Source: Archegozetes longisetosus
Taxonomy: Eukaryota; Arthropoda; Arachnida; Sarcoptiformes; Trhypochthoniidae
NCBI GenBank assembly: GCA_018873245.2
Contig: JAEMBT020000003.1
Location: 4,421,843 to 4,485,842, forward strand
Direction: 5' to 3'
Length of the DNA stretch: 64,000 nt
In this document: piece after piece, positions 53,135 to 64,000 of the stretch
How the letters are laid out: each line of letters starts with the position of its first letter
Position numbering within the stretch: the stretch's first letter is position 1
Notes under the pieces: generated by a model
Databases searched by the model: none
What the model was told of the DNA's origin: nothing
Seen by the model: only the letters and a program-made list of their open reading frames with translations
Made by a program: the position numbers and the translations under genes

Positions 53135-55239
53135 TCATATCCGATATTCACGTTCTACATCGCTGTCGGAATCGTAATAATTGATGAGTTTCTCATTCAG
53201 AAGTCTATCTTGTCTTCTATTTTTATTACATCTATAAAAGTATTGAGTGATAAAATAGAGGCAGCCTTCAAACCAACACAATATAATCAAACCAATGACT
53301 AACATTCCTATTTGTACAGAATAGATAATACCTCGAATAACTGTAATCTTGCGGTTGGGTCCAACTCTTTCATAGTTGGAAAAACATTTTCTGAACTCTT
53401 TTCAACGGTTTATATCTTCTTCAACTGATCTCTATTACGAAAAATCGCATTTTGGTCGCAAACGCAAACATTTGATGAACAATTCGGAGAGTCGGTCACA
53501 AACTAGACATTTGGCTGATTTTCCTAAACAAGACACTGGTTCATAGCAGTCGACACTACAATCATGATTAAATGCATTGTAATTAAGAAATTTACACGCG
53601 TTCGCATAACAACACGGTCCTGTTGTAGAACAGAAGAAACGTTTATATTTGAATTGAACAAAAAACAATCAAAATTAATTTAGTATTTCGACAATGATTG
53701 CCTAGACTTGGGTGGCATTCAACATCTTTTATTTTGCACTGTAGACCACTTCCAGTTGGTTGACAACAGGGATCTACTAGAGCAGATATTTCTTTTGCTC
53801 CGCCATCACATTCTTCTTCTGTATCAACCTCTAGATCTCCACACTTAAGTTCTGGTCTTTTGATGAAACATTCATTTCTTTCTGGATTAATTAATACTGA
53901 TCTCATGGCTTCTATACTCTGTATTTAACAAAATTAAATGAGCAAAAGATTAAGTTAAAAATGGATAGAAGTCAGATAAGAATGTCTCAAATGATTCCAT
54001 CACTCAGGAAATGTATTAAATGGTGGACATACACAGCGAGAAAACTTGTCTGTTTCTTAAATCTGTTACTCGATAAGCGCTTGACTGAGGCGGTAATGTA
54101 GACATTATGAATGGTCTGCCATTATCCTTATTGGGATTACAAGAAGCATCTGCCTTAAAATGTTCGATGTCATGTTGGGCTCCGAAAGAGTGGCTGATTT
54201 CATGAGCTAAATCTACTATTCGTTGAACTCCATTTACCATTCTACTTTCTGAACTACTGCTCACCATAATCGTATAAACAGATTGAACTACTCCTTTAAT
54301 TCTCGTTGGCTTTCTGCAAACTCCTTCCAAATTTGCCAAACCTGCGATTCCAATGTTTGAGTATCGAATGTTTTGACGAGTGAACAATACTTGAATGCAA
54401 TCATTAGTTATTCGTTTCTGAAATCTCCTTATCAATGCTTCTTCATTTGTTTCTGGCTTATCTAAACCGATACCTTCGTCTTTGTTGGGGTCATAAACAG
54501 TCCACTTGGATGCAGAAATACCAATATTATTGGGTACTCCATCGCCATCAAAATCTATTCTCTCAAATATTGAATTGGCTTCTCTTACAGTTATTAGCAT
54601 TCCTGCGATCGCACCTAAAGTTCCGAAAGTTTTCGCGTAATGAATATCAGCATAAAGATCGAGAGTGCAAACTTTGTTCTTCGGTAATTTATTGATGTTT
54701 GCCGTTTTGGCCATTAATCGATTTTGAAGCTTGTGATTAGATTTAGGCTTTTGCAGCTCTGACAGAATTTTATAATTAATATCACTGATCCAGTCGATGA
54801 GAACATTATCATCTCTGTGCATGACTGCTATGTGTTTGATTTTCGAAAAACCCTCATCAAAGTTAGCGATTGGCTCTAAATTGTATCTAAATCCGTCAAC
54901 TTTGATAACGCCAATAGATAGACTATCCTTAACATATCCGATGACATGTGAACCGTGTTTCAAATAAATTCTTCCCATGTAGATTTGTTTGTCTTTTTTG
55001 CCTTCCAAATCTATAGCCTTTGCAATTATACGAAATGTTTGGTTGAATGCATCGATTTCAACAAAGATGTCATGTTTGGTAGTTATTATAAGAGCTCGAT
55101 CTTTGCCAACAGGAAATGAATTTGAGTGAAAATCGATCACAGCAGTCTTATTGAACTGTTTACAAATCGAGCGATAGATTACATCATATCTAAAACATAT
55201 AATATTTATTACTACAAACTTATAAATCAAATTATTCAT
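53135..55239 (-). CDS. ADAM17-like membrane metalloprotease (adamalysin)
   Basis: A zinc endopeptidase of the ADAM10/17 type; such enzymes shed membrane protein ectodomains. The large exon (about 54036-55189, or from Met 55239) encodes a prodomain, with RIYLKHGSHVIGYVKD and DGFRYNLEPIANFDEG matching ADAM17. It then encodes the catalytic domain from CTLDLYADIHYAKTFG to the zinc motif HEISHSFGAQHD (HExxHxxGxxHD intact). Next come a disintegrin-like exon (about 53708-53918: KCGDLEVDTEEECDGG to DVECHP), exon 53439-53619 (PCCYANACKFLNYN, cysteine-rich) and exon 53135-53390 with a membrane segment (GMLVIGLIILCWF) and a short tail ending REYRI. The intron 53391-53438 is 48 nt. The junction between the catalytic and disintegrin exons could not be resolved in frame with strong sites. 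No RxKR furin site is seen before the catalytic domain. MNNLIYKFVVINIICF could be a signal peptide, but a good acceptor at 55190 suggests an upstream exon instead. Confidence 0.85.
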
Positions 55240-57935
55240 AGTTTTAATGTGTAAAAGCTTTCCAAAGTCTCAATGAGCCTTATCTGAATAGTTAACGAAA
55301 TTCATTTCAAGACTATATTATCGAATGTTTTGATGGATTGAGTAAAAGTTTTAAAAGTGATGCACGAGACCTAAGGATTTAGAATATTGTCGGTTATGTA
55401 GATGCTATACCATATCGTGATAAGCAGTCAAATTAACAACTATAAGCTATCATTGCTATCTTTCTTATCATGCGAGTCATTCCTTCTGATTTTGCGTTTT
55501 GCAGATCACAAACGATTCGCAAAAAGATATTTGATTACTATGGCTAATTACAATAAACTTATTGTTGATATTAATGTGATCCGTGAGCCGCAAACGTTTG
55601 GTTAGCTATAGCTCTGTCATTGACTTTGATTTATTCGTGACTGCAAGTTCATAGTCAATAATTTAGTACAAGAACATAGCTCTAGGTACTGAATAAAACT
55701 TAATATTTTTCAAATTTTCCTCCTTAGGATAAATGATCAATAACTCGAAAAACTGACTTCTATCTTTCATGTGAGTCAATTGTAATTATGAACTTGTTAT
55801 GAACAAGTTTAAATTGCATCAGCTAGATGATGAGTTACTTCTTGGATATCAGGTTCAATGGGTCAGAATCTATCCTTGAGTCTTTGACTTATTGTTAAGT
55901 TTGTGGTTTTGTAAAAGTAGATTTCACTTGAAGAATCAACAGTTTTACGCTCCCATAGGACTGACTCAATTTGATATTCTATCAATAGAATTTGCATCTT
56001 TCAAACTGGAAACGTTATTATTGTTGATTAGCTCAACTGATTCTCATTACTAGACTACTAGTGAAATCAAATGATTGATTGACACTTAATTGACTGATTT
56101 AATAAGTTGAGGAATAAGTGAATGCTGAGAATGAAATACTAGTGTAACTGAATCTCTAGTAAATGTGAATGTTGACTATTCTGTCAACATGTAATACGAG
56201 TAGAATGAGTATTTTGAGCTAGTAGCCAAATGACTGAGAGGACAAGTGTCTGAAAAGAAAATGAAGTACAGATTTGAAAAATTTATTATTCAAGCAGCAA
56301 AACAAGTCTACAGATTCTACCGGTATTTATTGTGCAGTATATAATAGTAACTTAATTGAAACAATTATTCCAATAGTAAGCTAAACACATTGTGGTTTAT
56401 CCAAATAAACCTAATAGTTATATAATTAAAAGTTTAGTGAGTTTTTGTAAAACTTCAAGTTTGGAATATTAAATAAAATGTTGTTTATAGTAAAATTGAA
56501 ACAATTTGGCACTTGTGTTATTACAAGTTAGAAAATGTAATATTATAATTACATCAGTAGTTATCATCTTCGGCTTGCATCACATTATAATAAGGCACTA
56601 CAAGTTATCTTAAGTTATCTTTAGTTTCTACCAGTTTTCTTAAGTTCGCAACAACATTTCGTCTAATATTGTTTTCGCAGATTTACTTATGTTAAGACTT
56701 ATATAATTATTTTATATATAAAAAAACACCAGTAGTTGTCGACGAGTAGATTTGTTGATTCAAATGACAGTGAAATAAAAAACAGTTCTAGAGCTGCCTT
56801 TCAAAGAAATCATTAAAATACATAATACATTAAATTAACTTAAAAGGATGCGATTATTATGATTACAACTTGTAAAATATATGTAAATATTGAATACTCT
56901 TTGAATACACCAAAAAACTATAACAAAACTGCAAATTAGATGAAGAGCCCGACAACAACTTTGAGAGGGATTGGATTACAGACCCATTATATTATTGAAG
57001 GTTTCGTATAAAATAATATTGTAATTGTATATCATGTATAAACTACAGGCACTTTGATTCGCAATTACAGTACTAACTCTCTAACTTCAATATTTAGTTA
57101 AGTGCTTTTTAAAAATCAATCACAATCAAACCATGCTTTGTACAGCACTTTTATATTGGTCTTTAAAAACCACTTAAGTGCGTATCAAAGTTAGAGGTTT
57201 TACTGAATTATAATAACATAAAAATATGTAATATTAGCTGCAAATACTAAGAGTTTACGATAATTAGTCGCAATAATAGCTGCATGAGAGGCTGCCATCA
57301 AATGCTAATCATTAAAATAATAATAATAATAATAATGAATGTTTTAATGACCATAATATGTGATAAATAGTAAGAGCTGTTTGTGACCGCAAAATCAACT
57401 CATTATTGCTTAGTAATAATCTAGGATTTGCGATTTAGTAGTAATCGACACTTGTATTCGAAAATCGATTCATTTCATTTGAAAATATGGATAGGACTTA
57501 AATATAAGGCAGTATATAGTTATAGACTTATAGGTAATAATGAGCCAAAGATGAGCCAAAAATATCTAAAAAGATGGTCTAACATGTAAACAAACAACTG
57601 CGCAAAATACTATTTAAGGCAATAAAAACAGTTCGTATGAATTCAACAGATATTATAATAATAGTGGGAAACAACACAAACAATAATATACTTATTAACG
57701 AAAAAACAGTGCAATTAAGATGCGAAAAATTCTTAAGTAATGTCACTCTTTAGGTATTATGCGCTTAGAATATATGAATTTGAGTCAATTGAGTCGTTCA
57801 ACCAAATTGATTCATGATTTGCATTGTTGAACAAATTGATTGCTCTTTTAATTTAGATAATTATTAAAACTTATTTTAAAAATACTTCTATTGTAGATCA
57901 ATTCGTTTTCTTCGTTTTCGGTTCGATCGTTTGAA
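55240..57935. other. Intergenic stretch between the metalloprotease and yki
   Basis: 2.7 kb, AT-rich, with no recognised gene apart from possible unseen 5' exons of the metalloprotease. It holds copy 2 of the inverted-repeat element and a short AAT run at about 57314-57337. Confidence 0.5.
57079..57196. mobile_element. MITE-like inverted-repeat element, copy 2
   Basis: A 118-bp element with the same termini as the copy at 32734. The right arm reads AACCACTTAAGTGCGTATC then AAAGTTAGAG. The left arm is a more diverged reverse complement starting CTCTAACTTCAATA. The interior is AT-rich and non-coding. Two copies with shared termini at unrelated places support a short transposable element family. 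Confidence 0.6.
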
Positions 57936-59463
57936 TCAGAGCCAAGTCATGATGTTATCTCTATTCGTATCGAGCAGTGCCTCAACGTTCGAGAGCAGAT
58001 CCGCCGCACTGAAGTCGTCCGGAAGACTGGGTACCAAGTCGTCGGATTCCATGTTCTCCGTTCCGAGGTCTAGATTTGCCACTTGAAGACTGTCCAGACC
58101 TAAATCATTATTACTATTACGACTCAGATTATTGTTAGTGTCGTCGCCACTATTCACTGCATCGTCGATATTGTTCAGAAAATCTTCAGGTGTGTGCGGA
58201 AGACTGTAATTCGGACCCAATCCTAGGCCTGAGTCAGCGCTTTCTTGTCTTGAATGGCAATCATTATTGATGGGACCGTTATTTCCACCCAAGAACGGGT
58301 CGATACCAGTAGTAGATATTGGCGGCAGTCGAGATGATGAGTTGTCATCGCCTAAGCTTGAGTGCTTCAGCATGAAGTTTTGTCTCAGAATCTCGTCCTG
58401 TCTTTGACGCAACTTTTCTCGTTCTAACTGTAGGTTAAGAACATTGCGCTGGACTCTCAGCTGTTGTTGTTGTTGTAGTCGTATGGCATCGATATTGCTA
58501 TTACTGCCAGAAGTGTTCATGTTCTGGAGCGCAACCACAAGACTCGACGGAACGGTTGCAGTGAATGGCGGCGGAGGTGTTCGACCATTACGTGATTGGG
58601 CTTTAGTTTGTTGTTGAGCACTCGATGGCAGACGCGGATCGAACCAACTTGTGGTACAATCGATATGATTAATGTAATAAATATCTCCGGAAGGAGTTCT
58701 GGACTGTTCCCAACCCTCTGGAAGTGGAGCAGAAGTCAAGTTATTACTGCTATTGCTATTTGTATTAGTATTAGAATTATTAGAATTCGAGTTATTATTG
58801 TTGTTATTAGAATTCTGCGAGACGACCACAAGTCTGGGTTGAGTTTGTTGTTGAAGTTGTTGCTGTAGTTGTTGTTCCATAATTTTTTTGCGGGGGGTCC
58901 TCCCAAGTGGTGGTCTTTTCTGTGTGGTTGATGAAATATCGTTCTCCGTTAGGCGTCTTTGCCACTTCCCACCCAACTGGCAGTTGGATGTGATCGATGT
59001 CATAACTTAATTGTCTTAAATGTTGTGATTGTTGTTGAGTTGCGTTAGCGATTGAGGCGTTCACTCCAAAAGTTTGCTGTAATGTAGCCGGAGATGAATG
59101 AGCCCGAGGATGGTTTATGGCCAGACCTGTTGGCACGCCATTCAACTGCTGCTGAAGTGTCTGTTGTGGTGATGATGGGCTCAGTGGTGAACTCGAGGGT
59201 TGTGATAATGGAGGAGAGAATGAGGCGTCAAGACTTGACTCGCGACTGTGTGAAGCACTGGTCGAGCCGTCGGGTGGACGGAAAAACGAGGCCGGCAGGT
59301 TGCGCTGACGCATCGGCACTGACAGTGGGATCTGACTGTCCTTCGGTCCAATCACTGCTTTGAACAGTTCGTCCAGTTCATTGGCCGTTCCGCTGTTTAT
59401 GCGCAATATCTGATGATTCGGTCCTTTTTGTTCGATTAAATCACGTGATGATTGAGTCGACAT
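57936..59463 (-). CDS. yki: Yorkie/YAP transcriptional co-activator, single exon, with a one-base frameshift
   Basis: Co-activator of TEAD/Scalloped and effector of the Hippo pathway. Start Met at 59463. The first frame (to 58898) has the TEAD-binding region (about residues 29-65: [26 protein letters not shown]), Warts/LATS HxRxxS sites at Ser77, Ser123 (HPRAHSSPA, the 14-3-3 site) and Ser153, and WW1 with Trp165 and Trp187. At a C6 run (58892-58897) the reading frame shifts by one base. The second frame continues WW1 as RKKIMEQQ, then has a poly-Gln/Asn region, WW2 (Trp251, Trp273), a short coiled coil, HSRQES with the phosphodegron-like DSGL, and a C-terminal PDZ ligand TWL at 57936. Allowing for the extra base the protein is 508 residues. 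The most likely causes are a homopolymer sequencing error or a recent mutation. Confidence 0.93.
58892..58897 (-). other. Frameshift site in yki (C6 run)
   Basis: On the coding strand GAC is followed by six C, then GC and seven A. Five C would keep Trp-Glu-Asp-Pro-Arg-Lys-Lys of WW1 in one frame, as in YAP (TWQDPRKA). With six, the frame runs on as PPQKNYG to a stop at 58807. Two adjacent homopolymers make an indel error plausible. Confidence 0.9.
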
Positions 59464-59625
59464 TTCGTATGATTGTTATTGCTATCAATTGAAGCTTATT
59501 ATAAATTGATTATCACTTGAATTAGATGCGATTTCAATAAATGGCTGGATCAGTTGTGGTATCGTTAGTATTGGTTGTGATTATTTAATAAATATTATGA
59601 TTTCAATGGAGTCTTAAAGTGAGTG

Positions 59626-59640
59626 ACGCGCATGCGTCGA
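59626..59640. promoter_or_regulatory. NRF-1-like palindrome upstream of yki
   Basis: GACGCGCATGCGTCG lies 163 nt upstream of the yki start codon, contains the GCGCATGCG core of NRF-1 sites, and is conspicuous in AT-rich DNA. It probably marks the yki promoter; binding is inferred. Confidence 0.4.
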
Positions 59641-61311
59641 AACAGATAAAGCCTTGAGTGTAATAATAACAAAGAGAATAAATTCGTATATTTATTAAGG
59701 CCTCCAAAAACATTCGATTTCTATCTATTTTCTTATCTATTTTTTCACTTTTCAGGCACACAATTGTCTATTCACTTGTTGATCATCACATTGACTGAGA
59801 GTTGACACAATTGTATATTAATTGAGTGACTCGCGATTAGAGGTCATCAATTTGTTGTTGCGATCGAGTTCACACTAAATCTGTTGAAAATGTCACTAAA
59901 TATATAGAAAATATGTCCGAAAATATATAGAAAATATGGCAAAATAACTTTCAAACAGTATAAAGTATAATTAAATAAAAACTCATAATGTTTGGCATAT
60001 TATTAATAGAACGCATAAATACTAATATTAGTATTGAGTTTAGACTAACTCAAACTCAATACTGTTGTGTGACTGATCAGAGAGTGATCACACCCTTCAC
60101 TACACTTTCACTGAGCGAATCATTTTCTCGTTGCCAACATAACAACACTATTTCACTATTTTCTATACTTATCAGCCTGAGCCCTAACACCACTACTATT
60201 GGTTCACTGCACAAAATAATGCAACACCTCTTCCGTTGAGGTTCAAACATATATCACAACGAGTTTCACTTGTATTTCTACTTTCTTTTCAAGCCCTGTC
60301 CTCATTAAACATTTATTTTGTTTCTCAATTTTCTCTCTCAATAAAACTGTTATTTAGCGAAAAATATTTTCTTATTTGGTAACTAATTCTTTTACGATGA
60401 GTAGAATTCAATTTTTAATCATTAGAACAAAACAAAACGAATTGAGCCCATAGTTACCCAAATTAAGTTTGAACTCAAAATAAGCTTACACAAGATCAAA
60501 CACACGATATGATAAATTAATGATAAAACCTGCTGATTTTTTCACTGATTTTTCACGCAAATCAGGCCTCAATTGATACTGATTACCAGTTTGAGGACAG
60601 CACTAGAATTTTACTACACTTCTGTTCTTCGATCTCGAAAGAGAAACAACATAATCTTTTATAACTTCCTTATAATTCAACTTTTCTATGATTAACTCTG
60701 TGGAAAGCCAGAGTTTCGAACTAGAGTTACCTCAAACTGATTTTAGTTGCAAAAATCAATATTAAATTCCTAGAACGGAAGGATAACTTAGTTTTAAAAA
60801 GGTTTGTTTATGTTTAGTCTATATAATAGAGACTAAAGTCACATTTTGTTTTCCGTTCAGATTGATTTAATTAGTCTTTTCAAAAATCTATTTTATGGAT
60901 TCAAATAATGACAAATATGCAAATACAGTTGTTTGTCGGAGTTTTAGATTTAATAATCGACAGAAAAGATAAGTTTGAAGAGTTGAACTTCAAAATAGAC
61001 TTTTAAAAATTGCAAACGTAAAAGTAACGTCATTTATGTGCGAAATTATGTGGGCAAATATGGTTATGAATTGGATCCTTGTCAATTCATTGCCTCACTC
61101 AGTAGTAATAAACAATTGATATCAAATGAAAACCTGATTTCAGCTAAACTTTCATTGGATTACAGGTTTTGTACGAAATAAACAAGAGATCAGTGGAGTC
61201 AAACTGATGATTGAATGAGTAAGACTAACATAATTAGAAGTAAGAATTGAAATAAATTGATTTAAGTAGAGAAAGTGGATAAATAGTAAATAGATTTTAA
61301 TAAATTCGGAA
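59641..61311. other. Intergenic stretch between the yki and CHMP5 starts
   Basis: 1.7 kb between divergent genes. No gene, RNA or clear repeat is seen, apart from a duplicated ATATATAGAAAATATG block near 59898-59937. Confidence 0.55.
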
Positions 61312-62549
61312 ATGAATCGATTATTTGGAAGATCTAAAGATAAGGCGCCGCCACCAAACCTCACTGACTGCATCGCCAATGTATGTCCTCTTAATTGAGT
61401 GAGAACTTTCTAAAACTAATTCTGTTTATTTACCCTTAAATGACAGGTCGACGGTCGAGCTGAGTCTATTGATAAAAAGATCCAACGATTAGACGCAGAA
61501 CTTGTCAAATATAAGGATCAGATGAAAAAGATGAGAGAAGGACCCGCAAAAGTACGACAATTAGTTATTATCACTACTAATTTATTTCATAATTAGTCTG
61601 TCTATATATTTAACCGATTGTCTATCTAGCTGCTGACTGTTTGATTGACTTAACATTGAAGTAGATATGAAAACAATTAATGAAATGCTTGTCTATATAT
61701 CTATAGAACGCAATAAAGCAAAAAGCGTTAAGAGTATTGAAGCAGCGGAAAATGTACGAAAGTCAAAGGGACAATTTGACACAACAATCTTTCAATATGG
61801 AACAAACCAATTTCGCCACTCAAATGCTAAAAGATACTAAAACTACCGTAAGCTTCATTCATAATTGGTTATTTTATCAGTATTTTTTTGTATGACACTT
61901 TGATAAAAAGTTGATTGTTTATATAGTTTGCACAATTAAGAGTTGATCAATTGAAACATTTGATAATTATATTGGCTGTTGTTCTATTACTATCTATTAC
62001 TAGTGTAATTACTATAATTACTTAATAGGTTGACGCCATGAAACTTGGAGTCAAGGAAATGAAGCGTGAATACAAAAAAGTTAATATCGATCAAATCGAG
62101 GTATTATTGTTTTCTTTAATTTATTCCTTAATATTCGTTCAAATGCCGATAAAGTGAAAACTAATTGTATGAAAAGGACCTACAAGACGAACTGGAAGAC
62201 ATGCTCGAACAGGCAAATGAAGTACAAGAAGCCCTTGGCAGAAGTTATGGCACTCCAGACGTAGACGAGGAAGAACTAGAAGCTGGTACTTTGATTAGCA
62301 GTTTTTAACACTGAGAATTAATCTGAGCTAGCTTTAGATACAGACACTTCATATTTAGATGAAGTGTCCGCACCGAAGGTTCCGACCAGAGAACCAGGAG
62401 CTGAGAGTGTCAATAGTGTAAGTGATATACTAACATTTTGTCTTAAAACCCAATTATTAATAGTCTTTAGTAATTAATTGTTACTGGTTGATTGATAGGA
62501 TGGACAACTAGTCGATGAGTTTGGCCTACCGAAAATTGCTGCGACATGA
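61312..62549 (+). CDS. Chmp5: Charged multivesicular body protein 5 (ESCRT-III)
   Basis: An ESCRT-III family subunit that acts on late endosomes in multivesicular body formation, in animals through binding LIP5/VTA1. Exons are 61312-61380, 61447-61551, 61707-61847, 62029-62100, 62177-62285, 62332-62417 and 62499-62549, giving 210 residues (human CHMP5 has 219). It begins [20 protein letters not shown] and continues [49 protein letters not shown] and [14 protein letters not shown] to a C-terminus with LVDEFGLP, all characteristic of CHMP5. The Lys/Arg-rich helical N-terminal half and acidic C-terminal half are the ESCRT-III pattern. The intron 62286-62331 is only 46 nt. It converges with the glycosyltransferase gene. 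Confidence 0.97.
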
Positions 62550-62656
62550 GATTAACACGAGATTAATCTGTCTATAATTATGTACGGGCTTAATTTCATT
62601 AATACATATATATTTCTACAGTATTGTTAACTTTAATTCGAGATTTTTCTAATGTT

Positions 62657-64000
62657 TCAACAATTATAAACTTTAATTTTATATTTATCAATAATATTTC
62701 TCAAAACTTCAAATCTTAACGCTCTGTTCTTCAACTTTGTTTCGAGACCTTGTAAAAACTCTTGAGAATATTGAGATGTCTTATGCGGCAAATGGCTCAT
62801 CCACACGTTAGGTAGAACTTGAAAAGTGTAACTATAAGTATAAATTTAAGTATAAATTTAGTTTTAGATGAATTTAAATTAAGATACTAGTCTATTCAAT
62901 ATTGTAAATCATACTTGGCGGCAAACAGCTCTGTTGTATGCATCACTTTATTCATGCCGTAATTTTTAAGACGTTCGTCAAAATAAGGAAAGTTGTTAGT
63001 TTTCCTAAAAATTTTGTAATTAATACTTAATATTCAGATATGGAAATAAATCACAGTTTTTCTTACTCGACAACAATATATGGTTCGTATTTGTCTAAGA
63101 ACCCCTTGACTTCATATGGACTAGTAGCGTAATACCATTTCCAATAGTCAGTCAATCGATGAGCGTCTATTGACTCGAATACTCCTAAAAGTTATTGAAA
63201 ATATATATTTATACACCAAAAATAGTTCTCGCTTTTCAAACTTACGAAATGGTTGAACGATTGGGTCTTCTCTGTGTATTAATTGCATGAACTCTTCTTT
63301 AGTTTTTGGGATGGGATCGGCTCTCTATTAGATTAACAAATAGAATTACAATTGAGATTAAAGAATGAAATGATAGTGATTTTGAGTTAAGGATAGCGTT
63401 AATTAATTAATTTGATTACATTTGGCATTTCCAGATATTCAAAGGCCGGCACAATAAATGCAGTTTTGGTCGAATATCTCTGTTTCGAATAAATAGACAT
63501 AAATCTGTGCTCAAAATCAGGACATGGCTGAAAGTCTGCGTCTGCGATGAACATAAACTTTGTTTTGACATGTTTTATAGCAATATTCCGCATCCCATTA
63601 ATAGGATAATCTTTATCTCCAAGTCCTGCCACAAGGTTTATGTGACTATCGGCTGTCAGATTGAGATTGCGTAACTTTTTTGTTATATACATCCTGTAAA
63701 TATTAAATATGAATTAAATTTAAGCGAAAATAGAAAGAGTTGAGTGTATTATTACTTATGCCAGTCTAAGATTCCTTCATTAAGATCTTTAACAGGAACG
63801 TAGATTGTGATAGAGACAGGTCCAACCCATGACTGTAAACTTCGTTCGAGAATCAATAGTCTATCCATTGACACTTGTGTTACTAGAGTTATGTCGAACT
63901 TATGCTGGGGTCTTATCCCACCACTCGAAGGGATTGTCATCTTTTCGTATTTCATATGACTTGTTTGATCAATTGGTTTAGCAGCTTGATGCTCACACCA
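62657..64000 (-). CDS. GT49-family glycosyltransferase (LARGE/B4GAT1-like), C-terminal part, cut by the window edge
   Basis: Golgi glycosyltransferase of the GT49 family; in animals LARGE and B4GAT1 build the matriglycan of dystroglycan. Exons on the minus strand are 63756 to beyond 64000, 63420-63693, 63246-63324, 63067-63184, 62915-63004 and 62657-62831, with all phases consistent. Motifs in order are FDITLVTQVSMDRLLILE, GMRNIAIKHVKTKFMFIADA with the metal-binding DxD (DADF), TAFIVPAFEYLEMP, HRLTDYWKWYYATSPYEV, YEPYIVV, FDERLKNYGMNKVMHTTELF and QVLPNVWMSHLPH. These match the C-terminal domain of LARGE. The frame is open past the possible Met at 63955 to the window end (CEHQAAKPID upstream), so the N-terminus, membrane anchor and any GT8 domain lie outside. 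LARGE versus B4GAT1-like cannot be decided from this part. Confidence 0.9.

Noticed and set aside
58807-58891. The first yki frame's own C-terminus after the C6 run ([10 protein letters not shown]...)
   Set aside because: It breaks WW1 and matches nothing in YAP, while the other frame restores WW1 and all downstream motifs; it is a product of the frameshift.

Overview
The window is nuclear DNA of an animal, most likely an arthropod and plausibly a chelicerate such as a mite; that last step is inference from the gene set, the compact introns and the AT richness, not from a marker. The sequence is strongly AT-rich, genes are split by GT-AG introns as short as 46-48 nt, GA/CT microsatellites are frequent, and an HR3-type nuclear receptor and a Yorkie/YAP gene are present. 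No bacterial operon, CRISPR array, rRNA, tRNA or viral gene was seen.

Layout: 1-7180 has no recognisable gene and is probably intron or upstream DNA of the next gene. 7181-12476 (+) holds eleven exons of a plasma-membrane-type Na+/H+ exchanger whose N-terminal exon is not visible. 12688-17331 is a core histone quartet: H4 (-), H3 (-), H2A (-) and H2B (+). Each gene ends in a histone 3' stem-loop, and H3, H2A and H2B each carry a short spliceosomal intron. H2A and H2B share a 240-bp divergent promoter that is an imperfect palindrome. 17582-19044 (-) is glucosamine-6-phosphate deaminase.

19045-39886 is almost 21 kb without a convincing gene; it has GA/CT tracts and a short inverted-repeat element. 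39887-49515 (+) is the HR3/ROR nuclear receptor. Nine common exons encode the DNA- and ligand-binding domains, and several candidate first coding exons upstream all end in phase 1, which suggests isoforms with different N-termini. 49516-53100 is non-coding, with an ATT microsatellite and a perfect 24-bp hairpin.

53135-55239 (-) is an ADAM17-like membrane metalloprotease with one unresolved splice junction. 57936-59463 (-) is a single-exon Yorkie/YAP co-activator with nearly every YAP regulatory motif, but with a one-base frameshift in a C6 run inside WW domain 1. 61312-62549 (+) is CHMP5 (ESCRT-III). 62657 to the window end (-) is the C-terminal part of a GT49 (LARGE/B4GAT1-like) glycosyltransferase, tail-to-tail with CHMP5.

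Most neighbours are unrelated housekeeping or signalling genes. The organised unit is the histone quartet with its shared promoter architecture. The points most worth following up are the intron-bearing replication-type histones, the palindromic promoter, the multiple HR3 first exons and the yki frameshift.
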